Assembly: GCA_011390235.1 (NCBI GenBank)
Contig: JAABSS010000014.1
Location: 1 to 7,374 of the forward strand
Direction of reading: 5' to 3'
Source of the DNA: Desulfotignum sp.
GTDB lineage: Bacteria; Desulfobacterota; Desulfobacteria; Desulfobacterales; Desulfobacteraceae
DNA length: 7,374 nt
A program made the position numbers and the translations under genes. A model generated the notes under the pieces. That model was not told where the DNA came from, ran no database searches, and saw only the letters and a list, made by a program, of their open reading frames with translations. This document shows, piece by piece, positions 7,114 to 7,374 of this stretch. The stretch's first letter is position 1; every line of letters starts with the position of its first letter.

Positions 7114-7191
7114 ACGGTTACGGAAAAACCGCATGTATGGTCTGATCCAATAGGATTTAGGTTACAGGGAATTTGTATGCCTGTAGCGCTC
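7114..7191. other. Spacer after the operon; no clear terminator
   Basis: A short stem (CGGTT 7115-7119 / AACCG 7127-7131) follows the stop codon but has no T-tract, so it is a weak terminator candidate at best. Nothing else is recognisable before the repeat element starts at 7192. Confidence 0.4.
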
Positions 7192-7374
7192 TGGATATTT
7201 GCTATAAGCATGCCAGGTTTTCGATCGCTCTGTGCAGCATTCTCTCCTCTGTCCCAAGCCCCGCCCCTGGTGGTGTCCTGTGACCGGCCCGAGATCCTCC
7301 GGATCTGACGGTCCGGTCACAGGACACCACCAGGGGCTCCCCATAGAAGCGCAGGCTACTATAGCAAATATTCA
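7192..7374 (+). repeat. Foldback/MITE-like repeat, copy B (short form, about 183 bp)
   Basis: The element begins TGGATATTTGCTATA (7192-7206) and ends with its inverted counterpart TATAGCAAATATTCA (7360-7374), 14 of 15 matching. Its right end coincides with the window edge, so flanking duplication cannot be checked. Inside is a perfect 25-bp inverted repeat, 7263-7287 with 7313-7337, whose loop carries a further 6-bp stem (AGATCC 7292-7297 / GGATCT 7301-7306, loop TCC). There is no protein-coding content and no transposase. Terminal inverted repeats, small size and a second copy in the window (1198-1439, inverted) suggest a non-autonomous transposable element moved by a transposase elsewhere. 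It lies 78 bp past the last operon gene, so if transcribed it would put a very stable hairpin at the mRNA 3' end. Confidence 0.8.
7263..7337 (+). repeat. Perfect 25-bp inverted repeat (hairpin) in copy B
   Basis: Arm 7263-7287 (begins GCCCCTGGTGG) is the exact reverse complement of arm 7313-7337. The 25-nt interior folds again through the 6-bp AGATCC/GGATCT stem. The 75-base structure is nearly fully palindromic and could extrude as a cruciform or form an RNA hairpin. No T-run follows, so it is not a standard intrinsic terminator. Confidence 0.9.

Noticed and set aside
7115..7131. Small stem-loop after the operon as a terminator
   Set aside because: Only 5 bp with a 7-nt loop and no T-run; too weak to call.
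6205..7134. 309-codon open frame on the minus strand over the exported protein gene
   Set aside because: The plus-strand frame has a signal peptide, coupled start and family resemblance; the antisense product looks low-complexity (Cys/Phe/His rich) without motifs.
7263..7337. Intrinsic terminator for the htpG operon
   Set aside because: The hairpin is strong but no T-tract follows, and the same structure occurs upstream of htpG where no gene ends.
7162..7344. 60-codon minus-strand frame within repeat copy B
   Set aside because: Covers the palindromic repeat; translation is Pro/Gly-rich with no homologous frame kept in copy A.

Overview
The window looks like ordinary chromosome from an anaerobic Desulfobacterota (delta-proteobacterial) bacterium, most likely Desulfobacteraceae. 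This is inferred from the overall character of the proteins, the small 'NPFFRKAI.PWYDS' membrane protein and the anaerobic-type ribonucleotide reductase start. It is not proven by a marker gene.

Left end (1-504): the first 74 bases are the N-terminus of a leftward ribonucleotide reductase gene (ATP-cone start). Upstream of it lies a clear minus-strand promoter overlapped by two NrdR boxes 31 bp apart. A rightward gene for an 82-residue two-helix membrane protein starts just beyond the boxes.

505-1549: a leftward Nudix hydrolase of the CoA-pyrophosphatase (NudL-like) type ends back-to-back with the small membrane protein. The 412-bp gap that follows holds copy A of a foldback/MITE-like repeat (1198-1439) and then the htpG promoter.

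1550-7113: a tightly packed rightward four-gene operon. It comprises htpG (Hsp90 chaperone), rimO (ribosomal protein S12 methylthiotransferase), a long-chain polyprenyl diphosphate synthase and an exported protein with a FlgT/LPP20-like N-terminal region. All three junctions are overlapping start/stop pairs, so the genes are probably translationally coupled. The first two act in protein folding and ribosome modification, the third makes the quinone side chain, and the last acts outside the cytoplasm with unknown function.

7114-7374: after a short spacer comes copy B of the same repeat (7192-7374), in the opposite orientation. It has 15-bp terminal inverted repeats (14/15 match) and a perfect 25-bp internal stem. 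Copies A and B bracket the operon. They share 50 of the first 52 bases at one end, differ by an 85-bp apical segment, and show a paired (compensatory) base change in the stem. This uncatalogued repeat and the NrdR control region are the two parts of the window most worth following up. I see no CRISPR array, tRNA, rRNA, transposase or defence system.
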